From positions 1 through 64,000 of the forward strand of contig NZ_JAJEPS010000005.1 of the NCBI RefSeq assembly GCF_020686965.1: DNA of 64,000 nt, read 5' to 3'. The DNA is from Hominiventricola filiformis. Its GTDB lineage: Bacteria; Bacillota; Clostridia; Lachnospirales; Lachnospiraceae. Shown here piece by piece: positions 51,420-59,638 of this stretch. Position 1 is the stretch's first letter. Each line of letters starts with the position of its first letter. The notes beneath the pieces were generated by a model. The model had not been told where the DNA came from and made no database searches. It was given only the letters and a program-made list of their open reading frames with translations. The position numbers and the translations under genes were made by a program.

Positions 51420-53795
51420 TTATTTAAATTCAGCAATGGTAACTCCGGCATCACCTTCGCCGAAGGTACCAAGTCGGTAGCTCTTGATATATTTGCAGCG
51501 TTTCAGATGCTGTTGAACGGCAGTCCTGAGAGCGCCGGTCCCTTTTCCGTGGACAATTCGCACGCTTGGAACATGTGCCAGATAAGCATCATCCAGATAT
51601 TTGTCGAGATGCCCCATTGCCTCATCGACAGTCATGCCGATCAGGTTGATCTCGGTACTGATAAGAGCGGACTTGGACATCCTGATCTTACCGCTTCCCG
51701 ACATGCTTTTGGATGCGGCGAGATTTTCTGCCTCTCCGATGAATTCCAGATCACGTACATTGACCTGGGAACGGAGAATGCCCATCTGAACAAAAAGATC
51801 CCCTTTTGCATTTGGCAGGGTACTGACTGTTCCTTCCAGATTCAGACTTAATACCCGTACCTTATCTCCGATGTGCAGTTTGTCTGCCTTTACTTTTTTC
51901 TTCGGTTTTGCAGTGGTCGTGGACTGGCTCTTTGACTGGGCCGCATCAATCTTTTCGCGCAGGCGGGAACGTTGCTGTTCCATATCTTTGATAGAAATAT
52001 TGGCTTTTCCGAATTTATGGAAATTCTTGATGGTTTCGTCTGCATAGTCTTTTGCTTCCTGCAGAATGGCAGCGGCCTTATCGTTGGCATCTTTCAGGAG
52101 TTTTTCTTTGCGCTGATCAATATTTTCCTGCTTCTTCTGGAGTTCATTGCGCAGCTTGCGGATTTCTTCTTTGTAGCTTTGAATCTCCATCTGCTCCTTT
52201 TCCAAGGTGACGCGGCTGTGCTCCAGTTCGGCGATGATGTCTTCAAAGCTGATATCTTTGGCGCTCAGATGTTTCTTTGCATCTTCGATGAGAAAATCCG
52301 GAAGGCCGAGGCGGGAAGAGATAGCAAATGCATTACTCTTTCCGGGAATACCAATCAGAAGACGGTAAGTCGGACGTAAGGATTCCACATCAAATTCACA
52401 GCAGGCATTTTCAACACCTTCCGTCGAAAGTGCATAGACTTTCAGCTCACTGTAGTGGGTGGTTGCCATGGTTCGAATCCCCTGCTTCTGCAGATGATCA
52501 AGAATGGAGACAGCCAGTGCGGCACCCTCTGTCGGATCGGTACCGGCACCAAGCTCGTCGAAAAGTACCAAAGAGTTGGTATCCATATTTTTCAGGATAC
52601 TTACAATGGTCGTCATATGGGAGGAAAAAGTACTGAGACTCTGTTCAATGCTCTGCTCATCTCCGATATCTGCAAAGACATCGCCAAAAACACCGAGTTC
52701 GGAACCTTCAAAGGCCGGGATATGAAGTCCTGCCTGTCCCATCAGGGTAAAGAGTCCCACTGTTTTCAGAGAAACCGTCTTGCCACCGGTGTTCGGTCCG
52801 GTGATGATAAGGAGACGGAAATCATCTCCCAGACGGACGGTGACCGGGACTACTTTTTTCGGATCCAGAAGGGGATGACGACCTTCTTTGATGTTGATCC
52901 GGCGCTGGTCATTGAAGACTGGACGGACTGCGTTCATCTCCTTAGCCAGAATGGCTTTTGCAAAAATGAAATCCAGCTCTACGAGAACGTCATAGTCACC
53001 GGAAATCTGGTCTGCATATGCCGCTGTTTTTTCGCTTAATTCTGACAGAATTTTTTCAATCTCCTGCTGTTCTTTCAGGAGAAGCTCTTTGAAGTCATTA
53101 TTCAGTTTCACGACTGCCATGGGCTCGATGAAAAGGGTAGAGCCGGTCGCACTCTGGTCATGGATCATTCCTGGTACCTGGCTTCTGTGTTCAGCCTTGA
53201 CCGGAAGGCAGTAACGTCCGTCACGCATAGTGATCACGGCATCCTGCAGGTAAGTGCGGACTGCTCCGTTGACCATGGCATTCAGGGTGTTATGCACTTT
53301 GTCATTCATCTGACGCATGGAACGGCGGATAGAAAAGAGTGCAGAGCTGGCATCATCGGCCATCTCGTCATCCGCAAGGATACAGCGGCGGATCTCTGAG
53401 CAGAGGGACGGAATCGGGTCGAGAAATTCAAAAGATTCATCAAGAGAATCTGCTTTTTCGTCCTCTCTCTCGTGGGCACCGTACTTCTGCACCTGCCCGG
53501 CAGTCTCCAGAAGGGACATAATCTGGCGCAGTTCACCCATTCCGAGAATACCGCCGATCTCCAGACGTTTTATAGAGCCGCGGATATCACGGATACCTCC
53601 GAAGGAGATACTTCCCTTTTGCCAGATCCGGCGAAGCGCGTCGGCGGTCTGCGTCTGAGCACGCTCAATTTCCCAGAGGGACGTGACGGGGACAAGTTCC
53701 GTACATTTCTTTTTGGCTCCCACGGATGCGGCATGTTCTGTTAATCTATGAATAATTTTGTCAAATTCGAGTGTTTTTAAAGCTTTCTGATTCAT
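51420..53795 (-). CDS. mutS2: MutS2 endonuclease / ribosome-rescue ATPase
   Basis: A 791-residue MutS family protein. Core and clamp region (1-310), ATPase with Walker A ITGPNTGGKTVSLKT and FDELGAGTDPTEGAALA, a long coiled coil (about 510-630), a KOW-like segment (about 640-690) and the C-terminal Smr domain (about 715-791, with VRIVHGKGTGALR). MutS2 lacks the mismatch-recognition domain; it has been tied to suppression of recombination and to resolving collided ribosomes. It is the first gene of an operon with a two-component system. Confidence 0.94.
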   Translation of the reverse strand: MNQKALKTLEFDKIIHRLTEHAASVGAKKKCTELVPVTSLWEIERAQTQTADALRRIWQKGSISFGGIRDIRGSIKRLEIGGILGMGELRQIMSLLETAGQVQKYGAHEREDEKADSLDESFEFLDPIPSLCSEIRRCILADDEMADDASSALFSIRRSMRQMNDKVHNTLNAMVNGAVRTYLQDAVITMRDGRYCLPVKAEHRSQVPGMIHDQSATGSTLFIEPMAVVKLNNDFKELLLKEQQEIEKILSELSEKTAAYADQISGDYDVLVELDFIFAKAILAKEMNAVRPVFNDQRRINIKEGRHPLLDPKKVVPVTVRLGDDFRLLIITGPNTGGKTVSLKTVGLFTLMGQAGLHIPAFEGSELGVFGDVFADIGDEQSIEQSLSTFSSHMTTIVSILKNMDTNSLVLFDELGAGTDPTEGAALAVSILDHLQKQGIRTMATTHYSELKVYALSTEGVENACCEFDVESLRPTYRLLIGIPGKSNAFAISSRLGLPDFLIEDAKKHLSAKDISFEDIIAELEHSRVTLEKEQMEIQSYKEEIRKLRNELQKKQENIDQRKEKLLKDANDKAAAILQEAKDYADETIKNFHKFGKANISIKDMEQQRSRLREKIDAAQSKSQSTTTAKPKKKVKADKLHIGDKVRVLSLNLEGTVSTLPNAKGDLFVQMGILRSQVNVRDLEFIGEAENLAASKSMSGSGKIRMSKSALISTEINLIGMTVDEAMGHLDKYLDDAYLAHVPSVRIVHGKGTGALRTAVQQHLKRCKYIKSYRLGTFGEGDAGVTIAEFK

Positions 53796-53856
53796 AAAAT
53801 CCTCCCATTATGAAACTATTTTACTCCATTTGCATAGGAAAGGAAAGCGTAAATTA

Positions 53857-53885
53857 TGGACATCAATTCTAAAAAATAGTATAAT
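53857..53885 (+). promoter_or_regulatory. Promoter of the pseudo-HtrA gene
   Basis: TGGACA and a perfect TATAAT are 17 bases apart. The -10 overlaps an in-frame upstream ATG (53884), which argues against that start. Confidence 0.65.
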
Positions 53886-53928
53886 GAGCGCAAGTGAGTC
53901 CGACAGTATTTCCCAGATGGAGGTTTAT

Positions 53929-55203
53929 ATGGGAGAGGAAAAAAGAGACAGAGATGCTGAATTCTCGTTTATGAAAGAAAAGATCAAGGAGCAGCCGTTG
54001 TACCGAAACCCCTGGCTCAGAAGGATTGCGACGGCAGTGATCTGTGGTTTTCTCTTTGCGTTGGCTGCGGTAGCAGTCTGGGCTTTTGTGTTGCCCTGGG
54101 TGCGGTTCAGAACAGAGAAGCAGGAAGTGAAGCAGTTTGAGCTCCCGGCGGAGGAGACGACAGTGGAAGAAGACGTGACGGAGACAGAAGAGGAATCTCC
54201 GATCTATATTACAGAGACGGTCAGCATGGAGGTGGAGGACTATCGGAAACTTTATCAGCAGCTCATGCAGCTGGGAAACCAGGTAGAGAAAAGCCTTGTC
54301 AATATTGCGGCAGTAAGTACGGATACAGATTGGTTTGACGAAACCTATACGACGCAGAATTCTGTCTGCGGAACGGTTGTGGGTGATAACGGAGTAGAGC
54401 TTCTGATTCTTACGGAATATGCAGAGATCAGCAATGGGGATCAACTTCTGGTTACATTTTTTGATCACACAACTGCATCAGGAACGCTCAAAAAATATGA
54501 CAGAAACACGGGACTAGCAGTAGTCAGTGTCAATCTGGGAGATATTGAAGACGGAACCAGAGAGCTGGTACAAGGAGTGGAAGTTGGTTCCTCCAGGTCT
54601 GTCCGCAGTGGGGAACCGGTTATTGCGGTAGGAAGTCCTATGGGAACATTTGGTTCTGTTCTTTTTGGAAATCTCACATCGGTATCTCAGTCGGCAGAAC
54701 TTTATGACAGCGCATATAATATACTGACGACAAATATTGCAGGGGTGGACAGCGGAAGCGGTGTGCTCGTTAATCTGGATGGAAAAGTGATTGGATTTAT
54801 CCAGAATCAGTGCGAAGTACAGGCACAGAAAGATACCATTCAGGCATATGGAATATCGGATCTGAAGGAAGTAATTGAACATCTGTCCAATAATCAGGAT
54901 ATCGTATACATGGGAATTGTAGGAGCAGATGTGACGACAGCCATATCGGAAACAGAGAATATTCCCATAGGAGTGTATGTATCAGAAGTGCAGTTAAATT
55001 CGCCGGCAATCCGTGCGGGTATCCAGCCGGGTGATATTATTACGTCAATCAGCGGACAGCCGGTTACCAATCAGAAGGACATGATGTCTGTATTATTAAA
55101 ATGTGCAGATGGGCAGAGCATTCAGGTAGTATGTGAGCGTCCATCCAAGACAGAATACCAGGAACTGACTTTTACGGTAGAATTGAAGGTTCTGGAAAAG
55201 TAA
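53929..55203 (+). CDS. HtrA-like membrane protein with PDZ domain, probable pseudoprotease
   Basis: About 424 residues: a cytoplasmic basic N-terminus, membrane helix at about 32-56, acidic linker (65-100), a trypsin-like fold (about 115-300) and a PDZ domain (about 315-415, YVSEVQLNSPAIRAGIQPGDIITSI). Active-site residues are altered. The TNNHV His position reads TEYAE (Tyr164) and the xDLAVL Asp position reads TGLAVV (Gly195). The GNSGGP loop reads VDSGSGV, so Ser275 or Ser277 could remain. It probably binds peptides rather than cutting them. ATG 53929 has GGAGG 5 bases upstream. It is followed closely by yhaM-like and rlmD genes. Confidence 0.8.
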   Translation: MGEEKRDRDAEFSFMKEKIKEQPLYRNPWLRRIATAVICGFLFALAAVAVWAFVLPWVRFRTEKQEVKQFELPAEETTVEEDVTETEEESPIYITETVSMEVEDYRKLYQQLMQLGNQVEKSLVNIAAVSTDTDWFDETYTTQNSVCGTVVGDNGVELLILTEYAEISNGDQLLVTFFDHTTASGTLKKYDRNTGLAVVSVNLGDIEDGTRELVQGVEVGSSRSVRSGEPVIAVGSPMGTFGSVLFGNLTSVSQSAELYDSAYNILTTNIAGVDSGSGVLVNLDGKVIGFIQNQCEVQAQKDTIQAYGISDLKEVIEHLSNNQDIVYMGIVGADVTTAISETENIPIGVYVSEVQLNSPAIRAGIQPGDIITSISGQPVTNQKDMMSVLLKCADGQSIQVVCERPSKTEYQELTFTVELKVLEK

Positions 55204-55215
55204 AGAGGAGAAATT

Positions 55216-56160
55216 ATGAAATATATTGAAAGTTTTCGGGAAGGCGAACGCGTTTCCGGTATTTATCTGTGTAAATTCCGCCAGAGTGCGCTTACCAAAG
55301 CAGGAAAATCTTATGAGAACCTGATTTTTCAGGATAAAACAGGAACGATCGACAGCAAAATCTGGGATCCGAATTCCGGTGGAATCGAAGATTTTGATGC
55401 AATGGATTATGTGGATATCGTGGCAGATGTGACGATGTTTCAGGGACAGCCGCAGCTGAATGTGAAGCGTGCGAGAAAGGCACGGGAGGGAGAATATAAT
55501 CCGGCGGACTATCTTCCTGTGAGCAGCAAAGATATTGAAGTAATGTATAAAGAACTGCTCGGATTTGTGGCAAAAGTGAAAGATCCGTATCTTTCAAAGC
55601 TTCTGAAAAGTCTTTTTGTAGAAGATGTGGAGTTTGCAAAGGCATTTAAATTCAGCAGTGCAGCAAAAACAGTTCATCACGGTTTTGTGGGAGGACTTTT
55701 AGAGCATACCTTGAGCGTGACGAAACTTTGCGAATATTATGTAAACTATTATCCGATGATTAATGCAGATCTTCTGTATACTGCAGCAATGTGCCATGAT
55801 ATCGGAAAGGTATATGAACTGTCACCATTTCCGGAGAATGATTATACCGATGAAGGACAGCTGCTGGGACACATTATGATCGGTGCGGAGATGGTTGGTG
55901 ACAGGATCCGTGACATTCCTGGATTTCCGATAAAACTGGGGAATGAGCTGAAGCACTGCATTCTGGCCCATCACGGAGAATTGGAATATGGTTCTCCGAA
56001 GAAACCGGCACTATTGGAAGCTGTTGCATTGAATTTTGCTGATAACACGGATGCACATTTACAAACGATGATTGAAGCGTTGACAGCAGCAGGAGAGAAT
56101 CAGGGATGGCTGGGTTATAACCGGCTGTTTGAGTCTAATATCAGAAAGACGAGTAAGTAA
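55216..56160 (+). CDS. yhaM: 3'-5' exoribonuclease YhaM-like
   Basis: A 314-residue protein with an N-terminal OB-fold nucleic-acid-binding domain (about 8-90) and an HD metal-dependent hydrolase domain (about 150-300). FVGGLLEHTLSV and MCHDIGKVYEL provide the HD ligands. The match to YhaM in length and order is good. YhaM trims short single-strand 3' ends of RNA and some DNA. GAGGAG precedes the ATG, 12 bases after the pseudo-HtrA stop. Confidence 0.9.
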   Translation: MKYIESFREGERVSGIYLCKFRQSALTKAGKSYENLIFQDKTGTIDSKIWDPNSGGIEDFDAMDYVDIVADVTMFQGQPQLNVKRARKAREGEYNPADYLPVSSKDIEVMYKELLGFVAKVKDPYLSKLLKSLFVEDVEFAKAFKFSSAAKTVHHGFVGGLLEHTLSVTKLCEYYVNYYPMINADLLYTAAMCHDIGKVYELSPFPENDYTDEGQLLGHIMIGAEMVGDRIRDIPGFPIKLGNELKHCILAHHGELEYGSPKKPALLEAVALNFADNTDAHLQTMIEALTAAGENQGWLGYNRLFESNIRKTSK

Positions 56161-56163
56161 TTC

Positions 56164-57525
56164 ATGAAAAAAGATGATATCATCGAACTGACAATCGAGG
56201 ATCTGGGAATAGATGGTGAAGGAATCGGAAAAGCAGACGGCATGGCACTCTTTGTAAAAGATGCAGTGGTCGGAGACTGGATTCGTGCAAAGATTATGAA
56301 AATGAAAAAGAACTATGGTTATGCCCGTCTCCTGGAAGTGTTGGAACCGTCACCGGTACGGTGTACGCCCCGATGTGAATTTGCCCGCCAGTGCGGCGGC
56401 TGTCAACTGCAGGCAATGACCTATGAGGCACAGCTTGATTTCAAAGCGAAAAAAGTCTGGAATCATCTGACCCGTATCGGCGGTCTTACGGACCTTGCAG
56501 TGCCGGAGATCATAGGCATGGAAGATCCGTGGAGATACCGAAATAAAGCACAGTTCCCATTTGGTACTGACAAAGAAGGAAATGTAGTGACCGGATTCTA
56601 TGCAGCCCGCTCCCATAACATCATTCCCTGTACGGAATGCTGGCTTGGTGTGGAGGAGAACCGTGAGATTCTGGAAAAGATTCTGGCTCATTTGAAGAAA
56701 TTCCGGATTCCGGCCTATGATGAGAAGACAGGAAAGGGACTTCTGCGCCATGTGCTGATCCGTAAAGGTTTCACAACAGGAGAGGTGATGGTCTGTCTCA
56801 TCCTCAACGGAAAAACCATGCCGAAGATGGAACAGCTGGTGGAATCCCTGCGGGAAATCCCTGGTATGACCAGTATCACCATCAATGTGAATACGAAAAA
56901 TACCAATGTGATCATGGGTACCGAGATGATCTCTGTCTGGGGCCGGGATTACATTACGGATTATATTGGAAATATCAAATATCAGATTTCTCCCCTTTCT
57001 TTCTACCAGGTGAACCCAGTGCAGACCAGGAAACTGTATGAGACGGCACTGGAATATGCGGACCTAAAAGGAAATGAGACCGTCTGGGATCTCTACTGCG
57101 GTATCGGCACGATTTCCCTCTTCCTGGCGCAGAAAGCCGGAAAAGTCTATGGTGTGGAGATTGTGCCTGAGGCCATCGCGGATGCCAAAGTCAACGCAAA
57201 GCTCAATGGCATCACCAACGCAGAATTTTTCGTGGGAAAAGCAGAAGAAGTCCTTCCTGAGAAATATAAAAACGAGGGCATCTACGCCGATGTCATCGTC
57301 GTCGACCCGCCCCGCAAAGGCTGTGATCTTGCCGCATTGGAAACTATGGTGAAAATGCATCCAGAACGCATCGTGTACGTAAGCTGTGACTCCGCCACCC
57401 TGGCAAGAGATGTGAAGTGGCTGGGAGAACATGGTTATGAAGTGAAGAAAGTGAAGGCGTGCGATATGTTCCCGGGAACGGTGCACGTGGAGACGGTATG
57501 CCTTCTGTCGAGAAAAGCCCAATAA
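56164..57525 (+). CDS. rlmD: 23S rRNA (uracil-C5)-methyltransferase, RlmD/RumA type
   Basis: A 453-residue enzyme using SAM to make 5-methyluridine in 23S rRNA. It has an N-terminal TRAM domain (about 3-58), an iron-sulfur cysteine cluster (CTPRCEFARQCGGC), the SAM-binding DLYCGIGTISLFLA, VVDPPRKGCD, and the catalytic Cys in YVSCDSATLARD. It starts 3 bases after the yhaM-like gene. Codons in the last 300 bases use more C-ending triplets than the rest. The 3' end marks the border to A+T-rich DNA; rumA genes are known integration targets of mobile elements in streptococci. Confidence 0.92.
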   Translation: MKKDDIIELTIEDLGIDGEGIGKADGMALFVKDAVVGDWIRAKIMKMKKNYGYARLLEVLEPSPVRCTPRCEFARQCGGCQLQAMTYEAQLDFKAKKVWNHLTRIGGLTDLAVPEIIGMEDPWRYRNKAQFPFGTDKEGNVVTGFYAARSHNIIPCTECWLGVEENREILEKILAHLKKFRIPAYDEKTGKGLLRHVLIRKGFTTGEVMVCLILNGKTMPKMEQLVESLREIPGMTSITINVNTKNTNVIMGTEMISVWGRDYITDYIGNIKYQISPLSFYQVNPVQTRKLYETALEYADLKGNETVWDLYCGIGTISLFLAQKAGKVYGVEIVPEAIADAKVNAKLNGITNAEFFVGKAEEVLPEKYKNEGIYADVIVVDPPRKGCDLAALETMVKMHPERIVYVSCDSATLARDVKWLGEHGYEVKKVKACDMFPGTVHVETVCLLSRKAQ

Positions 57526-57533
57526 ATCAAAGG

Positions 57534-57572
57534 TTTCTGCGATTTTAGAAGAAAAATGGATGTGTGTTTCTG
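57534..57572 (+). repeat. Diverged direct repeat A, left copy
   Basis: TTTCTGCG followed by GAA-rich sequence and AATGGATGTGTGTTTCTG. It matches 59208-59259 in the same orientation, with a 10- to 13-base gap. The pair flanks the SIR2-like gene. Confidence 0.45.
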
Positions 57573-57589
57573 TTTCCGTAGAGTGATGA

Positions 57590-57730
57590 TATAATCGGAG
57601 GTTTACCCCAGGGGATTGGCTTTGGAGAGCGGGAGATATACATTTTGGCGAAAGGATACTTTTTAGCAAAAGTGGTTTTACAGCGTTGGAATATGAGAAA
57701 ATGATTACTGAATTGCAAACTAAAAAGTAG
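57590..57730 (+). pseudogene. C-terminal gene fragment of unknown family
   Basis: An open frame of 46 codons without start codon, reading FTPGDWLWRAGDIHF then GERILFSKSGFTALEYEKM and ending LQTKK. Codon-like composition suggests the end of a former protein. Its middle (57641-57673) resembles the minus strand of 59327-59357, which reads FAKVIPFSKS. I do not recognise the family. Confidence 0.4.
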
Positions 57731-57740
57731 GAAGAGTATT

Positions 57741-59066
57741 ATGGAAAGATTTGCGGGTAAGAAGTGGAAAGATGTAGAGGAAAACTATAAGAAAGAATTG
57801 TTAGAAAATGCAATATGTAGAGACTGTAGGGTGGGCAGCCCATTATTGAATGGAGAAGGAATGGTTGCTTTTGCAGAAACACTTGCAGTTATGGGAAGTG
57901 TGTGTGATGGTGTCATTAAAGTGGATGGTGAAGCGGTTTTATATAATCCTTGTATAGGTAATAATGGAGAACCAATAAGCCAAAAGGAATTGGATGCAAT
58001 GTTTGAAGAATATAAAATGGGTTTGGAAGATAACTTTGAAGATCAAATATATCAATTTGAGAGAAATTGTAAGAACAGTCCTCATGTTGTTTTGCTGGGG
58101 GCGGGAGCTAGTGTAGCCACCATACCAAATGGCGATAAAAATGGAAAAAAGATATCTGCAATGAAAGGCTTTATTGATAAGCTTGGGATGCGACCGGTTA
58201 TATCAAGCATTAATATACAGACTACAAGTGACAATCTTGAAGATATTTACATGGAAATGTATGAAAGAAATGATTGTGAATTACAGCGTATTCAGCTAGA
58301 AGATGCTATAGAAAAATATTTCTGTGAATTTGAATTGCCGGATACACCTACAATTTATGATTATTTATTACTTAGTCTTACCAAAAAAGATTTGGTTGCA
58401 ACTTTTAATTGGGATCCTTTGTTAGTTGAAGCATATACAAGATGTACAAGAATAACTAATAACTTACCACAGATGGCATTCTTGCATGGGAATGTTGCTA
58501 TTGCAACATGTGAGAAAGATATGGTATTAGGAAGTCCTTATGCTCGTTGTTCTCGCTGTGGAGAGATGCTAAAGAAAGTTCCGTTACTATATCCTATTAA
58601 GGAGAAGAATTATAATTTGAATCCCTATATTTCTATGAGTTGGATACAATTGGAGCAGTATTTGCAGATAGCATACAGGCTCACGATTTTTGGATATAGC
58701 GCACCCAAAAGTGATCAGGCGGCTATAGATATGTTAAAACAAGCATGGGGAGCAGTAGAAGATAGAAACTTAGAGGAAATAGAAATTATTGATATTCGTC
58801 CAGAAGAAGATGTGATTAAGTCTTGGGAGGATTTTATACATACGCATCATTATTCTGTATTTGATAATTTTTTTGATTCTGCATTAGGAAAATTCCCTAG
58901 AAGAACATGTGAATTGCTGTTTGATAACACTCAAATGAATCGCTGGATTCATGGAAATAGAGGATTTAAAAGAGGAATGAGTTTTGAAGAGTTAGAAGTC
59001 TATTTAAAAGATTTACTGCAGAATGAAAATGAAGGTAAGGAAATATTGAATGATCCTTATGTATAG
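57741..59066 (+). CDS. SIR2-like NAD-binding domain protein, possible defence gene
   Basis: A 441-residue soluble protein in A+T-rich DNA. Residues 1-110 form an extra N-terminal domain with several cysteines (CRDCR) and no known match. Residues 115-340 have SIR2 features: GAGAS at 120-124 (NAD loop), TFNWD at 221-225 with Asn223, FLHGN with His249 as the likely catalytic residue, and IFGYSAPKSD at 317-325. Only one CxxC (270/273) of the usual zinc pairs is present. Bacterial SIR2-like proteins often act as NADases in antiphage systems (Thoeris ThsA, DSR, SIR2-HerA), but no partner gene is adjacent. The start has AGGAAG upstream. Flanking repeats suggest insertion. Confidence 0.7.
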   Translation: MERFAGKKWKDVEENYKKELLENAICRDCRVGSPLLNGEGMVAFAETLAVMGSVCDGVIKVDGEAVLYNPCIGNNGEPISQKELDAMFEEYKMGLEDNFEDQIYQFERNCKNSPHVVLLGAGASVATIPNGDKNGKKISAMKGFIDKLGMRPVISSINIQTTSDNLEDIYMEMYERNDCELQRIQLEDAIEKYFCEFELPDTPTIYDYLLLSLTKKDLVATFNWDPLLVEAYTRCTRITNNLPQMAFLHGNVAIATCEKDMVLGSPYARCSRCGEMLKKVPLLYPIKEKNYNLNPYISMSWIQLEQYLQIAYRLTIFGYSAPKSDQAAIDMLKQAWGAVEDRNLEEIEIIDIRPEEDVIKSWEDFIHTHHYSVFDNFFDSALGKFPRRTCELLFDNTQMNRWIHGNRGFKRGMSFEELEVYLKDLLQNENEGKEILNDPYV

Positions 59067-59207
59067 AAGTTAAGGGTGGATTGTTAGAGTATGAGGATAA
59101 GAATGTTGCCCCACTTTGAAAACCTATTGCATACTTTCGCTATGCAGTATAAAATCAAAGTTCAGGGGAATATTGAAACCGTTTGTCTGTTTTCAAAGAA
59201 ACCTTGA

Positions 59208-59259
59208 TTTTCTGCGGTTTGTGGGATAATAAAGAAAGATAATGGACGTGTGTTTTCTG
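59208..59259 (+). repeat. Diverged direct repeat A, right copy
   Basis: TTTTCTGCGG then AATGGACGTGTGTTTTCTG, matching 57534-57572 in the same orientation. Apart from this, 59067-59321 holds only A+T-rich sequence and a small dyad (GCATA-N7-TATGC); no gene is seen. Confidence 0.45.
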
Positions 59260-59321
59260 GTCTTTTGAATGAAACATTTGAATATTGAAACAGTGGGGTG
59301 GTTTGAAACTTACTGAATAAT

Positions 59322-59390
59322 AGGCTTTTGCTAAAAGGTATCACTTTTGCGAAAATGTATGATACTTCTCGGCAGGAGCCTTTTTATATA
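59322..59390 (+). terminator. Two-tier hairpin terminator before the PBP operon
   Basis: AGGCTTTTGCT pairs along its full length with GGCAGGAGCCT (three G-U pairs), and inside lies a second stem GGTATCA / TGATACT. TTTTTATAT follows. It insulates the PBP operon from transcription coming from the SIR2-like gene. Confidence 0.65.
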
Positions 59391-59398
59391 AAGATAAC

Positions 59399-59427
59399 TT
59401 GACTTCCAAATCTTACTGATGTAATAT
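59399..59427 (+). promoter_or_regulatory. PBP operon promoter 1 with dyad box
   Basis: TTGACT and TAATAT are 17 bases apart. The spacer and -10 contain AAATCTTAC-TG-ATGTAATA (59408-59426), with a TTAC-N4-GTAA core similar to BlaI/MecI operators. Confidence 0.65.
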
Positions 59428-59462
59428 TTACACAAGTGCAGAAGGATTGCGGACGAAATTTT

Positions 59463-59491
59463 TTTACCACGAAATCTTACGCATGTAATAA
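59463..59491 (+). promoter_or_regulatory. PBP operon promoter 2 with dyad box
   Basis: TTTACC and TAATAA are 17 bases apart. They enclose AAATCTTAC-GC-ATGTAATA (59472-59490), identical to box 1 except for the two central bases. Confidence 0.5.
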
Positions 59492-59504
59492 GAAGGAAGG
59501 AGGA

Positions 59505-59534
59505 ATGCATAGTACGATATACCAAGCAAAGTGA
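59505..59534 (+). other. Possible 9-codon leader ORF
   Basis: ATG followed by eight codons (HSTIYQAK) and TGA, after a purine-rich AAGGAAGGAGG. It lies between promoter boxes 2 and 3. It could be a leader peptide or the remnant of a lost gene start. Confidence 0.2.
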
Positions 59535-59541
59535 AAATTTT

Positions 59542-59569
59542 TTGCCTAAAAATCTTACAAATGTAATAT
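59542..59569 (+). promoter_or_regulatory. PBP operon promoter 3 with dyad box
   Basis: TTGCCT and TAATAT are 16 bases apart and enclose AAATCTTAC-AA-ATGTAATA (59550-59568). This is the closest of the three to the PBP start (59639). Confidence 0.6.
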
Positions 59570-59638
59570 TTTGAAGATATAGTGTACATTGAAAATAGAA
59601 TATGACCATATCAGCAATGAAAATAAATGGAGGTCAAT

